Of a DNA stretch of 5,885 bases, positions 4,976-5,885 are shown in pieces. Below the pieces are notes generated by a model. The model had not been told where the DNA came from and did no database searches. It saw only the letters and a list, made by a program, of their open reading frames with translations. Position 1 is the first letter of the stretch. Each line of letters opens with the position of its first letter. The stretch lies in NCBI GenBank assembly GCA_005777205.1, contig SXNB01000131.1, positions 1 to 5,885 of the forward strand, read 5' to 3'. The DNA comes from Burkholderiales bacterium (GTDB taxonomy: Bacteria; Pseudomonadota; Gammaproteobacteria; Burkholderiales; SG8-39). The position numbers and the translations under genes were made by a program.

Positions 4976-5885
4976 ACCGCGCTGTCGCCGACGCCGTGAC
5001 GCTGGTGGTCAAGGTGGGCTCCACCCTGGTGACCAACGAAGGCCGCGGCCTGGATACGGCGGCGATCGCCCGCTGGGCGGCCCAGATCGCGCAGTTGCGC
5101 TCGGTTGGCAAGCGCTGCGTGCTGGTGTCCAGCGGCGCCATCGCCGAAGGCATGCAGCGCCTGGGCTGGACCAAGCGGCCCAGCGCCATTCATGAGCAGC
5201 AGGCGGCCGCCGCAGTGGGCCAGATGGGCCTGGTCCAGGCCTACGAATCCTGCTTCCGCGAGCACGGCCTGGCCACCGCGCAGGTGCTGCTGACCCATGC
5301 CGACATGGCCCACCGCGAGCGCTACCTGAACGCGCGCTCGACCCTGCGCACCCTGCTCGACCTTGGCGTGATCCCGGTGATCAACGAGAACGACACAGTG
5401 GTGACCGACGAGATCCGGTTCGGGGACAACGACACGCTGGGCGCGCTGGTGACCAACCTGGTGGAAGCCGACGCGATGGTGATCCTCACCGACCAAGCCG
5501 GCCTCTACGACGCCGACCCGCGCCAGAACCCGTCGGCGAAGTTGATCCGGGAGGCAAAGGCCGGCGAGGCGCGCCTTGAGGCGATGGCCGGCGGCGCGGG
5601 CTCGGAGTTGGGCAAGGGCGGCATGATCACCAAAGTGCTCGCAGCCAAGCGCGCGGCACGCAGCGGCGCGCACACCATCATCGCCTCCGGCCGCGAGCCC
5701 GACGTGCTCCTGCGGCTGGCGCGAGGCGAGGCGCTGGGGACCTTGCTGCGCGCCGAGACTATGCCGCTGGCAGCGCGCAAGCAATGGCTCGCCGACCACC
5801 TCAACCTGGGCGGACGCCTGACGCTGGACGCAGGCGCCATCACGGCACTCTCGAGCGGCGGCAGGAGCCTGCTACCCATAGGCGT
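4972..5885 (+). CDS. proB: Glutamate 5-kinase, cut by window edge
   Basis: ProB phosphorylates glutamate with ATP, the first and feedback-controlled step of proline synthesis. The first 304 codons are here, of about 370 expected. The amino acid kinase domain shows VKVGSTLVT (13-21, K14), VLVSSGAIAEGM (50-61), VIPVINENDTVVTDEIRFGD (ending at 152) with NDTLGAL after it, ILTDQAGLYDADPRQNP, and GKGGMITKVLAAKRAARSGA. From about residue 279 (GGRLTLDAGAITAL) the PUA domain begins and is cut at SLLPIG. The start is GTG, overlapping the obgE TGA as GTGA, with GGAAG (4961-4965) six bases upstream. The four-base overlap points to coupling with obgE, a common order in Beta- and Gammaproteobacteria. No frameshift or missing key residue is seen in the visible part. 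Confidence 0.96.
   Translation, partial: MNRAVADAVTLVVKVGSTLVTNEGRGLDTAAIARWAAQIAQLRSVGKRCVLVSSGAIAEGMQRLGWTKRPSAIHEQQAAAAVGQMGLVQAYESCFREHGLATAQVLLTHADMAHRERYLNARSTLRTLLDLGVIPVINENDTVVTDEIRFGDNDTLGALVTNLVEADAMVILTDQAGLYDADPRQNPSAKLIREAKAGEARLEAMAGGAGSELGKGGMITKVLAAKRAARSGAHTIIASGREPDVLLRLARGEALGTLLRAETMPLAARKQWLADHLNLGGRLTLDAGAITALSSGGRSLLPIG

Noticed and set aside
4516..5799. Long minus-strand open frame of 427 codons opposite obgE and proB
   Set aside because: It is the antisense shadow of two securely identified genes in high-GC DNA; the translation is rich in G, A, R, H and Q without domain features.

Overview
The window reads as chromosomal housekeeping DNA from a high-GC member of the Betaproteobacteria. 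This rests on the look of the proteins (an NrdA N-terminus with the GGTFHIEDVQDQVELALMRS stretch, a PP0621-family protein, a ubiquinone-8-type IspB, a beta-like ProB) and on the order rplU-rpmA-obgE-proB diverging from ispB. Genus cannot be fixed from the sequence alone. No transposon, CRISPR array, prophage or defence gene is visible.

Left half, minus strand, read from right to left: ispB (octaprenyl diphosphate synthase), a tRNA-Pro(CGG) 24 bases after it, a small membrane-anchored PP0621-family Cys-motif protein, a 38-codon open frame that looks like the beginning of a PilS-type sensor kinase and then stops, ampD (anhydromuramyl-peptide amidase), a 221-base regulatory gap, and the first 314 codons of nrdA (class Ia ribonucleotide reductase large subunit), which leaves the window at base 1. 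The gap upstream of nrdA carries two NrdR-box-like palindromes exactly 31 bases apart, overlapping a plausible promoter.

Right half, plus strand: a strong sigma-70-type promoter in the ispB/rplU divergent gap, then rplU (L21) and rpmA (L27), a very strong intrinsic terminator, obgE (Obg/CgtA GTPase) starting 12 bases after the terminator T-run with no Shine-Dalgarno sequence, and proB (glutamate 5-kinase) overlapping obgE by four bases and running off the right edge.

The genes serve separate core tasks: dNTP supply (nrdA), peptidoglycan recycling (ampD), quinone side chain (ispB), translation (tRNA-Pro, L21, L27), ribosome assembly (ObgE) and proline synthesis (ProB). I did not find a new multi-gene system. 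The points most worth a second look are the apparent loss of a two-component pair between the PP0621 gene and ampD, the terminator set directly against the obgE start codon, and the paired NrdR boxes.
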